Source: Hygrophila difformis
Taxonomy: Eukaryota > Streptophyta > Magnoliopsida > Lamiales > Acanthaceae
Length of the DNA: 64,000 nt
Reading direction: 5' to 3'
Assembly: GCA_030278955.1 (NCBI GenBank)
Contig: JAOANR010000003.1
Location: 20,111,050-20,175,049, forward strand
The notes under the pieces are model-generated. The model searched no databases. It was not told the origin of the DNA and worked only from the letters and a program-made list of their open reading frames with translations. The position numbers and the translations under genes are program-made. This document shows, in pieces, positions 11,229-23,342 of this stretch (position 1 is its first letter; every line of letters begins with the position of its first letter).

Positions 11229-11488
11229 CTTCCTCTGTTTTTTGTTTGCTACGGACCCACCCAACACGCAGTCCAATGTATATTTTAAATCACTAATAAC
11301 TCAAATTCGGTACAAGTGAAAATTCTAAAAATTTGATATTTAAAAACTATACGACGAGACGAATCTAACAAAATCTCACTTAGCTATATTTTAACTTGTA
11401 TAACTAATATGATAAAACTTCAAGTTAAAGTGTTTGTGTGAATAGTGTCCAATTTATAAACGTAACTATTTTTAAAAAATAGAGGAAG
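11229..11488. mobile_element. MITE, 'GACGAATCTAAC' family, copy 2
   Basis: It begins CTTCCTCTGTTTT and ends AGAGGAAG, with TA on both sides. The core has CGGACCCACCC, CTAATAACTCAAATTCGG and GACGAATCTAACAAAATC. About 260 bp, the same size as copies 1 and 3, and non-coding. Confidence 0.75.
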
Positions 11489-11762
11489 TATATAAATAAA
11501 TTGAGATAAAACGAATTGTAAATACTCTTATTCACATAGATGTTCCTTTCATTAATTTAAATATATGAAAAGTGGATCCATTCAACAACTATATTTGTAT
11601 ATATGGGTTTTGCTACTAAGTTCTCATTATCCTTCTCACACAACGGCAGCTAGCTCCTTCAGCTTCATTGGCAGCCCCCCAGGCCGTGCCGAGTTTGGTT
11701 AACTGGTCTTGTTCGATCTCCCCAAAATTGTAATGGACATTGTGACAGGTTATTATTGTAGG

Positions 11763-12374
11763 GAGGGGCGTACCCAGCCTCAGGCTAGGAGGGACTCCAG
11801 CCCTACCTTCCAAATCTCTCCAACCCCCACCCCCCACTCCCTTAAAAAATAAAAAATTACTTCTAAGTTAGGGCATGTTTGTTTTGTTCATTTATTGCAT
11901 ATTTGCTTTATTATTGATATCAATTAATTTATAATAATTAATTTATTGATTTAGGGGAAGATTAATAGATATTTTTTTTTGTTAAATTATCAAGAAGTTG
12001 TGGAATTTCTTCTAAATTAAATGCAAATCCTAATTCTTCCGAGGAAGTTAGTGAGAGTAAGAGAAAATATTGTGATTTTAATCTAAATGACATTGAAGTT
12101 GATCCCGAAGTTCAAAGACAATTGATGATTTTGATGTGAATAACAAGGATTTAGTGGAAAAGAGATGTTTTCAGTTTTATAGATAATGAGTTCACATATC
12201 AACGGTATCAGAAGATGTTAATTTATACGTATATTATATTATTTTTCTTGTGGTTAAATCATTTTTATATTTTGTACTTTTTACGAACAAAATTATCTAT
12301 AATTATTTTGTAATATCTATGGCTGAAAAATAAATTTTAACCCTACCCGTAAAAAAATCCTAGATCCGCCACTG
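11763..12374 (+). mobile_element. Internally deleted hAT transposon (ZMYM/TTF-type), 612 bp
   Basis: The ends GAGGGGCGTACCCAG and CTAGATCCGCCACTG form imperfect TIRs. The 8-bp TSD ATTGTAGG is perfect (11755-11762 and 12375-12382). Bases about 11995-12160 still encode a transposase N-terminal remnant (SSEEVSESKRKYCDFNLNDI, then EVDPEVQ), after which the frame stops. The dimerisation and catalytic regions are deleted. Known: plant ZMYM-like hATs have this acidic N-terminus. The subfamily assignment is inferred. Confidence 0.75.
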
Positions 12375-12382
12375 ATTGTAGG

Positions 12383-12678
12383 TTAGAGGACGGCTGCACG
12401 CAGACTCATTGGACATGCTATATCTGAAAATTAAGGGTGATGAGCAAATTAAAGGATATATATTTTGTGATTCAGATAGACTGATAGGAGGTTAGGTTTT
12501 AATTACCATTGCTTCCTAGCTAGCGTTCCTCTTCTTCAACAATGTCACAGACAGGTTTAGATATACTATACTCCATTAGCTTTACTTTTGACACAATTTT
12601 AGATAAGAGTTCAATTGTTGGTTTTATATGTATGTTTCGTTCAAAGGCCCGATCTTAATTCTTTCCTTGTGGGATTGT
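12383..12678. other. Spacer without recognised features
   Basis: This is a short non-coding stretch between the hAT remnant and the Tat element. Its last five bases (12679-12683, ATTTA) are the Tat TSD. Confidence 0.5.
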
Positions 12679-12683
12679 ATTTA

Positions 12684-13087
12684 TGTTAACCCAACGAATA
12701 AGTGAGGCCCATTATGCAGGGGTCAAGTAGATGTACCTCATTACCAGCCCAGTCCATATTGCAGAAGCGGGAATTAGAGTTATCGAGTTCAAATTTGTTG
12801 ACTGTCAGCTGAAGTCCTAGAATGTGGCGACGTGGAGAGAACAAGAGAAGCATGGAAGCAACTTATAAGTTCCAGACGGCTTCCTAGAGGAAGGGGACAT
12901 CAACTTCTCCAAGAGAAACTGCATTTCATATTTTTAAGCTTTCTGTATTTCGTTCCTTTTCATTCTGCAGTTCATTTATTTACAGCTTTCCTGTATTTCC
13001 TTCATGTAATCCGCAATTCTTGTAATTCCTTTCAAAGTTCATCAATCAAAAGAGGTTCCTCATCCTCTGCAAATTTCGTGGTTACCA
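12684..13087 (+). repeat. Tat element 5' LTR
   Basis: 404 bp, TGTTAACC...GGTTACCA. It matches 34917-35321 nearly base for base, with scattered substitutions. Its ends are fixed by the ATTTA duplication and the primer site. Confidence 0.9.
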
Positions 13088-13109
13088 AATTAGCACGCCC
13101 AGTGGGACC
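13088..13109 (+). other. Tat element primer-binding region
   Basis: The sequence after the LTR contains TTAGCACGCCCAGTGGGACC, in the position of a tRNA-primer site. I could not assign the tRNA with certainty. Confidence 0.55.
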
Positions 13110-13142
13110 AAAGTTGAAGCCATATCCGTTTCAAAGGAGTGT

Positions 13143-14829
13143 ATGCGTCTCATATCTGGAAAGATTGTAAGTGATCTGACAAACAAGTTTGAAGAAACAT
13201 CGATACAAGAAAAGACACCAGTTCGAACATCACCTGAGGACGCTGTTGACACGGCGAGTTCCACCCAATCACAAAGGGGGATTATGCAAACCCCCACCTT
13301 GACAGAGCAGATGCGACTTTCGATCACAGAATCAATGGCCGAATTCATGCCTTTACTTACAAGGCATCTTGTGGATGTTTTGCAGCCTGCCATGGCCGAC
13401 CAAATTGATAAAGGTTCAGTTCATTGAGGGATCAACAAGAAATAACCGCTTCTGCAAACGGCGCTAATGTGTCGCCTAGCCTCCCATGTCCAGGGCCGTC
13501 AGGCGGCCAACAAAGTACTTGGGGCACCTCACCTAGCCAGCCGCCACTCCCTGAGTACGGGGGCCTGGCTAGTCCGTTCCCGTTCCCATATCAGGCTCCG
13601 TATGCCTTTACTCCAGCGGAACCTACCATGCCGAACTTGGGTTATGTGGCACCTCCAGTGCCGATCTATGCATCACCAGGGTGCCTGATGGCGTCCAGTG
13701 CTGTACCAGGTTGTCCAACGGGCTCTGGTGGACCTGTCATGGCGCCACGCCAGGCGGCACCACCTGTGCCGAATCCTTCAACCACACCATACGTGGCTAA
13801 CTACTCGCCAGTACCGGCGCCACAACCCTGGGGGCAAACACCACAGCCGGGGGGGCAGGCGCCACAACCTTGGGGGTAGACGCTACAACTAGGCGTCAGG
13901 CACCACAACCCTGGGGGCAGACGCCACAGCCATGTGGAGTGGCTGCGACTCCTGCCACACCAGCCACCATTGCTCCTACTACACCCCCAGTCGCCATGTC
14001 GCCTGCACAGGCACCAGCAGTGTCACCCGAGTTGCTTGCAGACATAATGTTGAACACTTCGGGATTCAACTAAGGCTGATGGAGCGGCCTACATACAAAA
14101 AGCCTTGCCCTGATTGGGTAGATACTATGCAACCATACTCACGAGGCTTCAAAATGCCCGAGTGCTCCACATTCTCAGGTGACGACGGCAAATCCACTGT
14201 GGTGCATGTGGGTAGGTTCACTGCTCAGTGTGGGGAATCAGCGGCTAATGACTGGTTGAAGCCGAGGCTCTTCAGCTCATCCCTCACTGGACCTGCTTTC
14301 ACGTGGTATGCATCCCTCCGGCCTAACTCAATCCAAAATTGGGTCGATCTAGAGCGAGCTTTCCATGATAGGTTCTACACACCACTGTCACAGGTGAGCC
14401 TCACAGATTTAACTAATGCAAAATAATTTGCTGATAAGATGGCAAATATTTTCATTAACAGGTTACAGCGGCTTAAGGGCCGATGCACGATGGCAGTCCC
14501 TGATAGGGAAATATGCAATATAGCAGTGGCTAACATGTTGCCAAAACTAAAGGAGTATTTAATTGTGTAGGATGTAACTGACCTTGCCCAACTGGCCGAG
14601 AGAGCAGGCCGACTGGAAAAATTCCTGGAAAAACAGGAAGAGAAGCGTCCTACGCGTCGAGTCCACTTCGAAGAGGTAAGATTCAGCGATGAGGAGGACG
14701 AACCTGTGGAGGTGGTTGTGGCGGAGTTGGTCCAGACAGCCAAGCCAAGTGTTCGACACCTTACTCAAAGACGGGGTGACTAAGCTGCCCGAGGGGCAGA
14801 AGCTACCAGCGGACGAGGACATTCGGGGC
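13143..14829 (+). pseudogene. Tat gag, first part, frameshifted
   Basis: This is the capsid precursor of the Tat element. It begins MRLISGKIVSDLTNKFEE. A frame change lies near 13424, and a stop (13877-13879) ends the proline-rich section. A retrotrans_gag core follows at about 14085-14560 (ECSTFSGDDGK, DWLKPRLFSSSLTG, FTWYASLRPNSIQNW, ERAFHDRFY), with stops near 14424 and 14567. The acidic region DEEDEPVEVVVAEL precedes the cut at 14834, where the Athila-like element is inserted. The remainder resumes at 23343. Gag proline repeats are listed separately. Confidence 0.8.
13820..13940 (+). repeat. Minisatellite coding PQPWGQT-like repeats in gag
   Basis: About five units of roughly 21-24 bp carrying CAACC(C/T)TGGGGG. 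In frame they give repeats such as PQPWGQTPQPGGQAPQPWG. A TAG stop (13877) interrupts one unit. Replication slippage is the likely origin. Confidence 0.7.
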
Positions 14830-14834
14830 CGATC

Positions 14835-16473
14835 TGCTAGCTCGTCGCAAAGCTGCAAAATAAATATTAATCCTACGCCACAATAACACAAATAAATGTA
14901 ATATATGGTGAGTAGGGTCGTCTCCCAAGGGATGCACACAAAGATTTAATAAATTGATTATTTATAATATATATAGATATAAAGAGGGGGGGATTTTTCA
15001 ATATCAACTAATCCTAATAAAAAGAAATAAAATCAGTCTAAACTAATAATGCAAGACAAAATTCCAAACTTCCAATAATCAAAGTATCTAGCTTGGGCAT
15101 GGATTTTCATTTGGGACATATGAATCGATCATCAACCAAAAACAATATTCATTCATTCAATGAATAAATTGGTTATAATTGCTCAACACGCGTTCACAAT
15201 CAACTTTTCCCTACTTTATCGTTAGCCAAAGTACGACCATTAGCTAATTCCCTAATTAAACGAGAACCCTAGGTACGACCATAGGATTTACAAGTTCAAT
15301 AGCATTACACACAAGAAAAGCCCAATTCAATATAACAAAATTCCTACGACGACATGTTTAATATTGATTCCAATTTCCCCTAGAGGTTTCTCCTCTAGTT
15401 TACTACTCAAATCGAATTTCAACACAATTACGGATGAAGAAACTCAATATAGCAATGAATTCACAAATTAACATGTGGCCAAAAATATTAATTCAAGAAT
15501 TCTAACATTTCAACATAGAGAAATAAGAAATACCCATAACAAATGAACATTCAAATTAAACCAAATCAAAATTTCACAATTCAGTATCCCAAAATTAATT
15601 CAATCCCAAACTAGACAAAACAATCTACTCACAACTCATTATAACTCCAACAAAATATGAAAGTTTCAACATCTCAAATTAATCCAAGGTTTTGAACAAG
15701 AATTCACCAAACTAGAACTGAAGTATTATCCAAACCACTGCCAGTGGAATGCAGCTGTGATGTCTCCAATCAGCCCCAAAAGTCGCCGCCCCTATGTTCC
15801 CAAAAACGTTGATACCGCTGCCCAGGAATTAATTGGTGCTGTCCTTCCCAGATGCGGCTGCTGTTTGGTGAAATTAGTGGTGGTGGATTGGTTGAAAATA
15901 TGTGAGGGATGAAAGGAATTGGAGTGCGGAGCTGTGTGTATGAGTGACTGGAAGGAGTATGAAAATCTGGACTGCTCTGGTGTCTGAAATCTGTCTGTCT
16001 GTGCCTGGAATCTGGTGACCTCCAATAGCAGCCCTCAATCCAATTTTATAGATGCCAAATTTGGGTAGCCTCTTCTCCATCGTGCTCTTCCCACTCTCAT
16101 CCAAGATCGGGTCTTCAAACATCGTGTTTTGATCTCTTCAATCTGCAGCAAACGTGCTTCCTCCTCTCCAAGTAATGAATTTTTAGATCCCCTTTGCAAT
16201 TGGGTAAGAAAATATGCTCAGGCTTTTAATTTCACCCCCAATGATCTTTTTGCAATTTGAGGCACTTTTAGACGGGCTCCACAGCTGCGAACCAGACCTT
16301 ACGCGTGGGCATGCCTAACACTTGAAAATGGGCTGTCCAAGCATGAAAATGCACCTTCTCTACAAATTCACACATTTCACAAAATTAGTCAAATTCAAGC
16401 CATTTTTACCACAATGCACAAAATTGTAGAGTTGAAATATGTAGAAAATATCCATAAAATATAGCATATATCA
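14835..16473 (-). repeat. Athila-like element 3' LTR
   Basis: 1,639 bp from TGCTAGCTCG to ATATATCA. It lies next to the polypurine tract, so it is the 3' LTR in element orientation. It contains a GCGTGGGCATGCC motif (near 16302) related to the repeats at 18281-18556. Confidence 0.9.
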
Positions 16474-16485
16474 ACTCCCCCACAC
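16474..16485 (-). other. Athila-like element polypurine tract
   Basis: The plus strand reads ACTCCCCCACAC, so the element strand is GTGTGGGGGAGT, directly against the LTR. It primes plus-strand DNA synthesis. Confidence 0.7.
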
Positions 16486-18280
16486 ATAATCCATGCTTGT
16501 CCTCAAGCATATATCAAAACCAAATCAAAAGTGCATGCCAAACCAAGTATCATTCAACAATGTCAAAGTTTCATCAAAATCAAGGTATGCAAAGCCAACT
16601 ATCCTCACAAAATGGGAAAATATATAAAGAGATCACTCACCCTCAAGTGTTTAGGCTAGATTTCGCTCAATACGCATAGAGAACTATCAATCTCAAAGGC
16701 TTGCTATCAAATCACAGGAAATTCACATCTCAAATAAGAATATGATGCTTATAATCAAAGGGTCTTTATTAGGGTTGTAACGGGGCTAAGGTTGGGGTAG
16801 GAAATATGGAATTTGTAGGTTAAAAGGAATTGAGGAAATTGTCTAACCATAAAAAATGCTACGAAACATATGTTGCACAAATTCTCTTTGACATCAATGA
16901 TTATGCTGCTCTCAAGATAAAGAATTACAACTTGCAGCTATAACACAAACATGTCTGCCTCTCTCTTTTTCTTTTTATTTTTTTTCTTTTTTTTGGTGGC
17001 TTTCAATAGCTTGGTATGTTTATTAGAGGAATTCCATTGTCTGAAAATTGCAGACAGAACTTCAACTCTTTGTTCATAACACTCCGGTCAGAGGAACACG
17101 TTCCAAGCTACTTATTTCCACTGCCCTGATATTTTTTTTCATAGGGCTTTTCTTTTCTTTTCTTTTCTTTTTTTTAGAGAGAGGCAGTACAATTACAAAA
17201 GCTCAATCAACTAACATCAAGTGCAAACTCTAAACAAAATCACATGTAATGGTGTTTAAACAAATTTCCTCATGTTCCTAGGGTTCAAATGAGTGTATGG
17301 CCATAATCAAAGAAAAAGGTCTCATAGGCTAAGGGTTAAACATGAACCAAAAAATGGATATATCATCAATAGGCTCAACTTGGTTCACTAGGGGATAAGC
17401 ATGGGTCAAGGGGAAAAACAAACAAGGCCAAAATGGGGTAATCCTAGTGCCCTTATCATTTTATTTGCATCAAGATTCAAAAATGAGAGTAGAATCAACT
17501 ATGTATAATCAAGCAAGTTCTAGAAAATCAAGTCTCATGCGTTACACACAACAAAAAATTTGAGCAAATATGTGATGTGTATTTTTTTTTTCTTTTTCTT
17601 GCTCAAAGAGGCTCAAATAGCTCACTTAGGGTTAAATGATAGAAAACTAAACATACCTCTCAATTAATTTGACTAAAAGCATGGAAAACTCTACAAAAGT
17701 CAAGCAATGCACATAAGAACTTGGCAAGATAAACGCAAGAGGACAAGCTAGGAAGTTCAAAAATTCATGTAAGCATAACCTAAAACCTCCCCCACACCTA
17801 AATCATGCAATGTCCCTATTGCAAAATAAAGATGAAAATTAAGCGAGGGAGAAAGGAAACTCCCCTGGATTAAGTGTGCCTGACCAAATGTCCCTAATGC
17901 CATCTTTTCAAAACCTGCTGTTGAAACTTGCCCTTTGCACCTCGGGCGTTTGAAATGCCTTTCAAGGTGGAAACAATGTGGAACCTTTTGAGAGGTGGTG
18001 CATTGGTTTTCATCCTCCCCTTGTTAGTCCAAAATTGGGGAACCCTATTAGCTCTTGATGGACGACGACCGAGAGGGGGAAGGGTACAGTGGCGCTGGCT
18101 GGTTGGTGGTGGCGAGTGGCGGCTGGGCGAGCAGGAGGGAGAGCAATGAGGCAGAGGGTGGTGGAGCGAAGCAAGAGGGCTTGGAGAGAGAGATGAAGGA
18201 GTAGGCGGAGGGAGTAGGGTTTGTGTTGTGTTTATGAAACCAAATTTGCCCTATGTGCAATTGATTGGCAAAAGAAATTC
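16486..18280 (-). other. Long non-coding 3' region of Athila-like element
   Basis: No RT, RNase H, integrase or envelope-like sequence was seen in any frame. Several poly-T/poly-C-rich tracts occur (16970-16995, 17120-17175, 17580-17600). Short ORFs such as those at 17928 and 18048 show no domain. Athila elements often have a large 3' region, but here pol is also missing. Confidence 0.6.
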
Positions 18281-18556
18281 CAGCCTTAGGTGTGCCCATG
18301 CCTAAAGAGTATTTTTGAGCTGTCCAAGTCTCTTTCCTTCCTCAAATCTCCAGTCCATTTTGCTTCCTTGGGCGTGCCCACGCATAAGGCATTAATTTGG
18401 ACTGCTGGACCTCCGTCCTTTCCATATGTTTCCCAGTCTAAATCCTGTTCTTGGGTGTGCCCACGCCTAGGGCTAATAATCTATCTGTCAATTCCACATG
18501 TTCTCCTCTTCAATCCAGTCTGATTTTAGCCCTTAAGCATGCCCACGCTCAACATC
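18281..18556 (-). repeat. Four diverged ~85-bp tandem units with GTGCCCACGC motif
   Basis: Motif hits are GGTGTGCCCATGCCTAA (about 18285), GGGCGTGCCCACGCATAAGG (about 18369), GGGTGTGCCCACGCCTAGG (about 18454) and AAGCATGCCCACGCTCAAC (about 18535). They are spaced about 82-87 bp apart. Each centre is near-palindromic (GCGTG..CCACGC). A related inverted motif sits in both LTRs. Confidence 0.65.
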
Positions 18557-18750
18557 AAATTTTGGTCTGCAATCCCAAAGGTTCCTGAAATCAACAAACA
18601 AGACCCAAAATCAAGGAAAACTTTATTAGACTCGAACTGAGACTCAAAAATTCAACTAAACTAATGAATTTGAAATAAAATGCTTGGGTTACCTCCCAAG
18701 AAGCGCCTTTCTTTTACGTCTTTGGCTAGACAGAACTTTGAATTTCCAAC

Positions 18751-21591
18751 TTAAAACTTTCTCCCTTGTGATTTCTTAGAGTCATAAACTCCACATTTTT
18801 TCTTCTCAAAACCTTTGTAATATGGCTTAAGTTGGAAGCCATTTACAATCAACTTGCCCTTGGTGGAACTTCCGGTTGCTATCTCATCAAATGAATCAGT
18901 ATTAGTTAAAGCAAATGAACAAATCCCACAAAAACAACACTTGCCTCGATCAAATAATGAATAAGATCCACAGAATTTTCTACCATTTCCTTTTGGTGGA
19001 TCTTCTTTGTAATCTATGGCATTCCCTTGCATCTCATTCCTCAGTTCCTGCACATTTTGGTTAAGAACAACATCCATACTATACACAAAGTTAGATTCCA
19101 CATGATTTACATTCTCAAAAATATTGAACTCAACCTTCTCACCATCAAATTCCATAGTCAATGTCCCATTCTCCACATCGATTTTTGTTCTTGCAGTATA
19201 CATAAATGGCCTACCAAGTATGATAGGTGAAGGATTTCGACATTTTTCATCATTCATATCTACCACATAGAAATCAACAGGAAAAATTAAGTCATTTACT
19301 TGCACTAGGACATCTTCCACCATGCCTTCAGGATATGCATTTGTCCTATCAGCTAGTTGAATGATTATTCCAGTTTCTTTCAATGGCCCAATATTCAGTG
19401 AATTATATACTTCCTCCGTTTTTATTTGTTTGCTACGGACCCACATTGCACGCAGTCCAATGCACATTTTAAACCGTTAATAACTCAAGTTCGGTACAAG
19501 TAAAAATTCTATAAGTTCCATATTTAAAAACTGCATGACGAGACGAATCTAACAAGATCCCACTTGACTATATTTTAACTTATATAACTATGAGAAAAAT
19601 TGAAATCAAAGTAGTTCAATAAATAGTAGCAAAACTTCTAATGTAGCTAACAATAAAAAACGGAGGAAGTATAAATTTTGGCATGACATTTATCGTTGCT
19701 CCTAAATCTAACATGGCCTTTTCAATATCCATCTTACCTATCTTACATGGCACTGCAAACATACCAGGATCTCCAAATTTTTGAGGTAATTTGCGTTGAA
19801 GGACTGCTGAAACACTCTCCCCAGCTAAGATCTTCTCATCTCCTCGCAGACGTTTCTTCTTGGTACATAAATCTTTTAAGAACTTGGCATAGTGAGGTAC
19901 ATGCTTTATTGCATCAAGTAGAGGGATGCTCAAATCCACTTTCTTGAATATTTCCATCATCTCTTTGTCCTTGTCCCCTTTTTTCGGTTTCGCCAACCTG
20001 TGAGGAAAAGGGGCCGGGTTAGAATATGATTGAACTGGAGAATTCAAAACTACCTTAGATGAGTTCTTCGCTTCTTCTTCTATTTCTTTTTCAAGCTCTT
20101 CATCGGCTTTATCCTTAGAATTGATAACCCTTGGACCTTCCAACTCCTTGCCACTTCTCAAGGTTATGGCACTAACATTGCATGGGTTCATGCTAGTTTG
20201 CGCAGGTAGCTTCCCTTTCTCGCGCTCTTTAGACTCTCGAAGTTCCGCCATGACTTGAGCCATTTGATTCTCCAGGTTCTTTACACTCGCCCTAGTTTCC
20301 TGCTGGAATTGCAACACACTTGAAGCAATAGATTTAACCATATCTTGTAAGGAATTACCTGGAGCAGGGGCGTGAGGTGGCTGCTGTTGTTGTTGAGGCT
20401 GTGAATTGGGTTGGAAACCAGGTGGCGGTTGCTGTGGATAGCTAACTTGCTGATTTCCATACCTCAGATACGGGTGATCACGCCATCCCGGATTGTACGT
20501 GTTGGAATATGGATCATAGGGCCTCCTAGGAACGAAACCAACAGCATTGACATCTACTTCCTCCATCAGCGTGGGGCATGCATCAGTAGGGTGCTCGGTG
20601 TTGGACAAGATGCCACACGCCTTAACCTGTGCATTTCCTATAGCAAGTTTTCGAACAAAAGAGGTTAGCTCAGTTAGTTGCTGCTGTAATGAATTTACCT
20701 CAATGGCTTCTTTCACTGCCACAGTCTCTCGTGGCCCAAATTGTTGAGAATTCATGGCCATATCATTCAACGGTTGCCATGCCTCTGCTGGAGTTTTGTT
20801 CATCAGTGCACCACCACTCGCAGCATTTATGATCATCCTATCCATAGCAGTTAGCCCTTCATAAAAATACTAGATTAGTAATTGTTGAGAGATTTGGTGT
20901 TGAGGACACATAGTAATGAGTTTATTAAATCTATCCCAATATTCATATAAAGACTCCCCTGTTGCTTGCTTGATTCCACATATTTCTTTTCGCAAGTTGG
21001 CAGCTCGAGATGCAGGAAAATACTTCTCCAGGAATCTGCACTTCATGTCATTCCACGTGGTAATACTCCCTGCTGGAAGGTTGAAGAGCCAGTCCTTTGC
21101 AGCACCCTTCAGTGAAAATGGGAAAGCCCTCAGCTTGATCTGGTCTTCAGTGACATTTGGTGGTTTCATGCTTGTGCAAACCACATCAAACTCTGCAGGT
21201 GTTTGTGTGGTTCTTCTCCTGACAAACCATGAAAATCAGGCAACAGATGAATTAGTCCAGTTTTTAGCACAAAATCAGTATTATTAGCTACAGTAGGGAA
21301 TGTGATACACAAAGGCTGTTGAGCCAAATCAGGAGCTGCTAGCTCCGTTAATGTCCTTTGTTGAGCCATTTGTGTCTGAGGAATATCAACCGTGTCCTCT
21401 AACTCCTTGTTATCCTCAGAATCCGACGAGCTAGAATCCTCAGCAATTTGGACTGCCAAGCTAATCAGTGGTGATAGCACGACTGCTTTTTCTGCTCTCC
21501 TTAGCTCCCTAGCTTCCTTCCTTAAACGACGTGCAGTCTTTTCAATTTCAGGATCAAAATTTTGTTCAGCACCACGTTCTGTTCGAGGCAT
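18751..21591 (-). pseudogene. Athila-like gag plus aspartic protease, MITE-interrupted
   Basis: It starts MPRTERGAEQNFDPEIEK at 21591. A basic/acidic N-terminus is followed by a retrotrans_gag core (LRAFPFSLKGAAKDWLF, FLEKYFPASRAANLRKEI). A frame change lies near 21170-21185, and an in-frame TAG near 20868 sits just before YFYEGL. Next is a glutamine/proline-rich stretch (20400-20470). The retropepsin region carries DLGATINVMPKFI (about 19672-19710), and after the MITE (19410-19669) continues NSLNIGPLKETG and IILGRPFMYTARTKIDVENG. The catalytic triplet reads DLG, as in other Athila-type elements. No pol follows. Inferred: this copy is inactive even as a gag donor. Confidence 0.82.
19410..19669. 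mobile_element. MITE, 'GACGAATCTAAC' family, copy 3, inside the protease
   Basis: CTTCCTCCGTTTTT...AACGGAGGAAG, with TA at 19408-19409 and 19670-19671. It splits the protease between VMPKFI and NSLNIG. It is the cleanest copy of the family in the window and is good for defining the ends. Confidence 0.85.
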
Positions 21592-21675
21592 AAACTAGTA
21601 AATAGAAGCAAACAATAATATATATAATAAAATAGAAAAAATAAAATAACCAAAGTATCCAAATCCTTAATGGCG

Positions 21676-21693
21676 TCCCCGGCAACGGCGCCA
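21676..21693 (-). other. Athila-like element primer-binding site (tRNA-Asp type)
   Basis: The minus strand reads TGGCGCCGTTGCCGGGGA, the classical primer site of Athila and some Tat elements, complementary to the 3' end of tRNA-Asp. It lies five bases inside the LTR. Confidence 0.88.
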
Positions 21694-21698
21694 AAAAT

Positions 21699-23337
21699 TG
21701 CTAGCTCGTCGCAAAGCTGCAAAATAAATATTAATCATACGCCACAATAACACAAATAAATGTAATATATGGTGAGTAGGGTCGTCTCCCAAGGGATGCA
21801 CACAAAGATTTAATAAATTGATTATTTATAATATATATATAGATATAAAGAGGGGGGGATTTTTCAATATCAACTAATCCTAATAAAAAGAAATAAAATC
21901 AATCTAAACTAATAATGCAAGACAAAATTCCAAACTTCCAATAATCAAAGTATCTAGCTTGGGCATGGATTTTCATTTGGGACATATGAATCGATCATCA
22001 ACCAAAAACAATGTTCATTCATTCAATGAATAAATTGGTTATAATTGCTCAACACGCGTTCACAATCAACTTTTCCATACTTTATCGTTAGCCAAGGTAC
22101 GACCATTAGCTAATTCCCTAATTAAACGAGAACCCTAGGTACGACCATAGGATTTACAAGTTCAATAGCATTACACACAAGAAAAGTCCAATTCAATATA
22201 ACAAAATTCCTACGACGACATGTTCAATATTGATTCCAATTTCCCCTAGAGGTTTCTCCTCTAGTTTACTACTCAAATCAAATTTCAACACAATTACGGA
22301 TGAAGAAACTCAATATAGCAATGAATTCACAAATTAACATGTGGCCACAAATATTAATTCAAGATTCTAACCTTTCAACATAGAGAAATTAGAAATACCC
22401 ATAACAAATGAACATTCAAATTAAACCAAATCAAAGTTTCACAATTCAATATCCCAAAATTAATTCAATCCCAAACTAGACAAAACAATCTACTCACAAC
22501 TCATTATAACTCCAACAAAATATGAAAGTTTCAACATCTCAAATTAATCCAAGGTTTTGAACAAGAATTCACCAAACTAGAACTGAAGTAATGTCCAAAC
22601 CACTGCCAGTGGAATGCAGCTGTGATGTCTCCAATCAGCCCCAAAAGTCGCCGCCCCTTTGTTCCCAAAAACGTTGATACCGCTGCCCAGGAATTAATTG
22701 GTGCTGTCCTTCCCAGATGCGGCCGCTGTTTGGTGAAATTAGTGGTGGTGGATTGTTTGAAAATATGTGAGGGATGAAAGGAATTGGAGTGCGGAGCTGT
22801 GTGTATGAGTGACTGGAAGGAGTATGAAAATCTGGACTGCTCTGGTGTCTAAAATCTGTCTGTCTGTGCCTGGAATTTGGTGACCTCCAATAGCAGCCCT
22901 CAATCCAATTTTATAGATGCCAAATTTGGGTAGCCTCTTCTCCATCGTGCTCTTCCCACTCTCCTCCAAGATCGGGTCTTCAAACATCGTGTTTTGATCT
23001 CTTCAATCTGCAGCAACGTGCTTCCTCCTCTCCAAGTAATGAATTTTTAGATCCCCTTTGCAATTGGGTAAGAAAATATGCTCAGGCTTTTAATTTCACC
23101 CCCAAGGATCTTTTTGCAATTTGAGGCACTTTTAGACGGGCTCCACAGCTGCGAACCAGACCTTACGCGTGGGCACGCCTAACACTTGAAAATGGGCTGT
23201 CCAAGCATGAAAATGCACCTTCTCTACAAATTCACACATTTCACAAAATTAGTCAAATTCAAGCCATTTTTACCACAATCCACAAAATTGTAGAGTTGAA
23301 ATATGTAGAAAATATCCATAAAATATAGCATATATCA
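21699..23337 (-). repeat. Athila-like element 5' LTR
   Basis: 1,639 bp, with the same ends as 14835-16473. By eye they differ by scattered substitutions and one-base indels (for example ATTAATC(C/A)TACG near the start). Confidence 0.9.
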
Positions 23338-23342
23338 CGATC

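Larger units (their letters stand above)
14835..23337 (-). mobile_element. Athila-like gag-protease-only LTR element nested in Tat gag
   Basis: The LTRs at 14835-16473 and 21699-23337 are both 1,639 bp and nearly identical by eye. The 5-bp TSD CGATC lies at 14830-14834 and 23338-23342. The primer site (21676-21693) is the Athila/Tat tRNA-Asp type, and the polypurine tract is at 16474-16485. The coding part contains gag and an aspartic protease. The remaining 2.3 kb up to the 3' LTR has no RT, RNase H or integrase. It is therefore a non-autonomous, gag-retaining element needing pol from a relative. Confidence 0.88.

Noticed and set aside
11616..11837. 73-aa minus-strand ORF
   Set aside because: It straddles the end of the hAT remnant; composition and position fit chance.
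16474..18750. Hidden RT or integrase in the Athila-like element
   Set aside because: All frames were read for DD, DDE and HHCC motifs; none was found.
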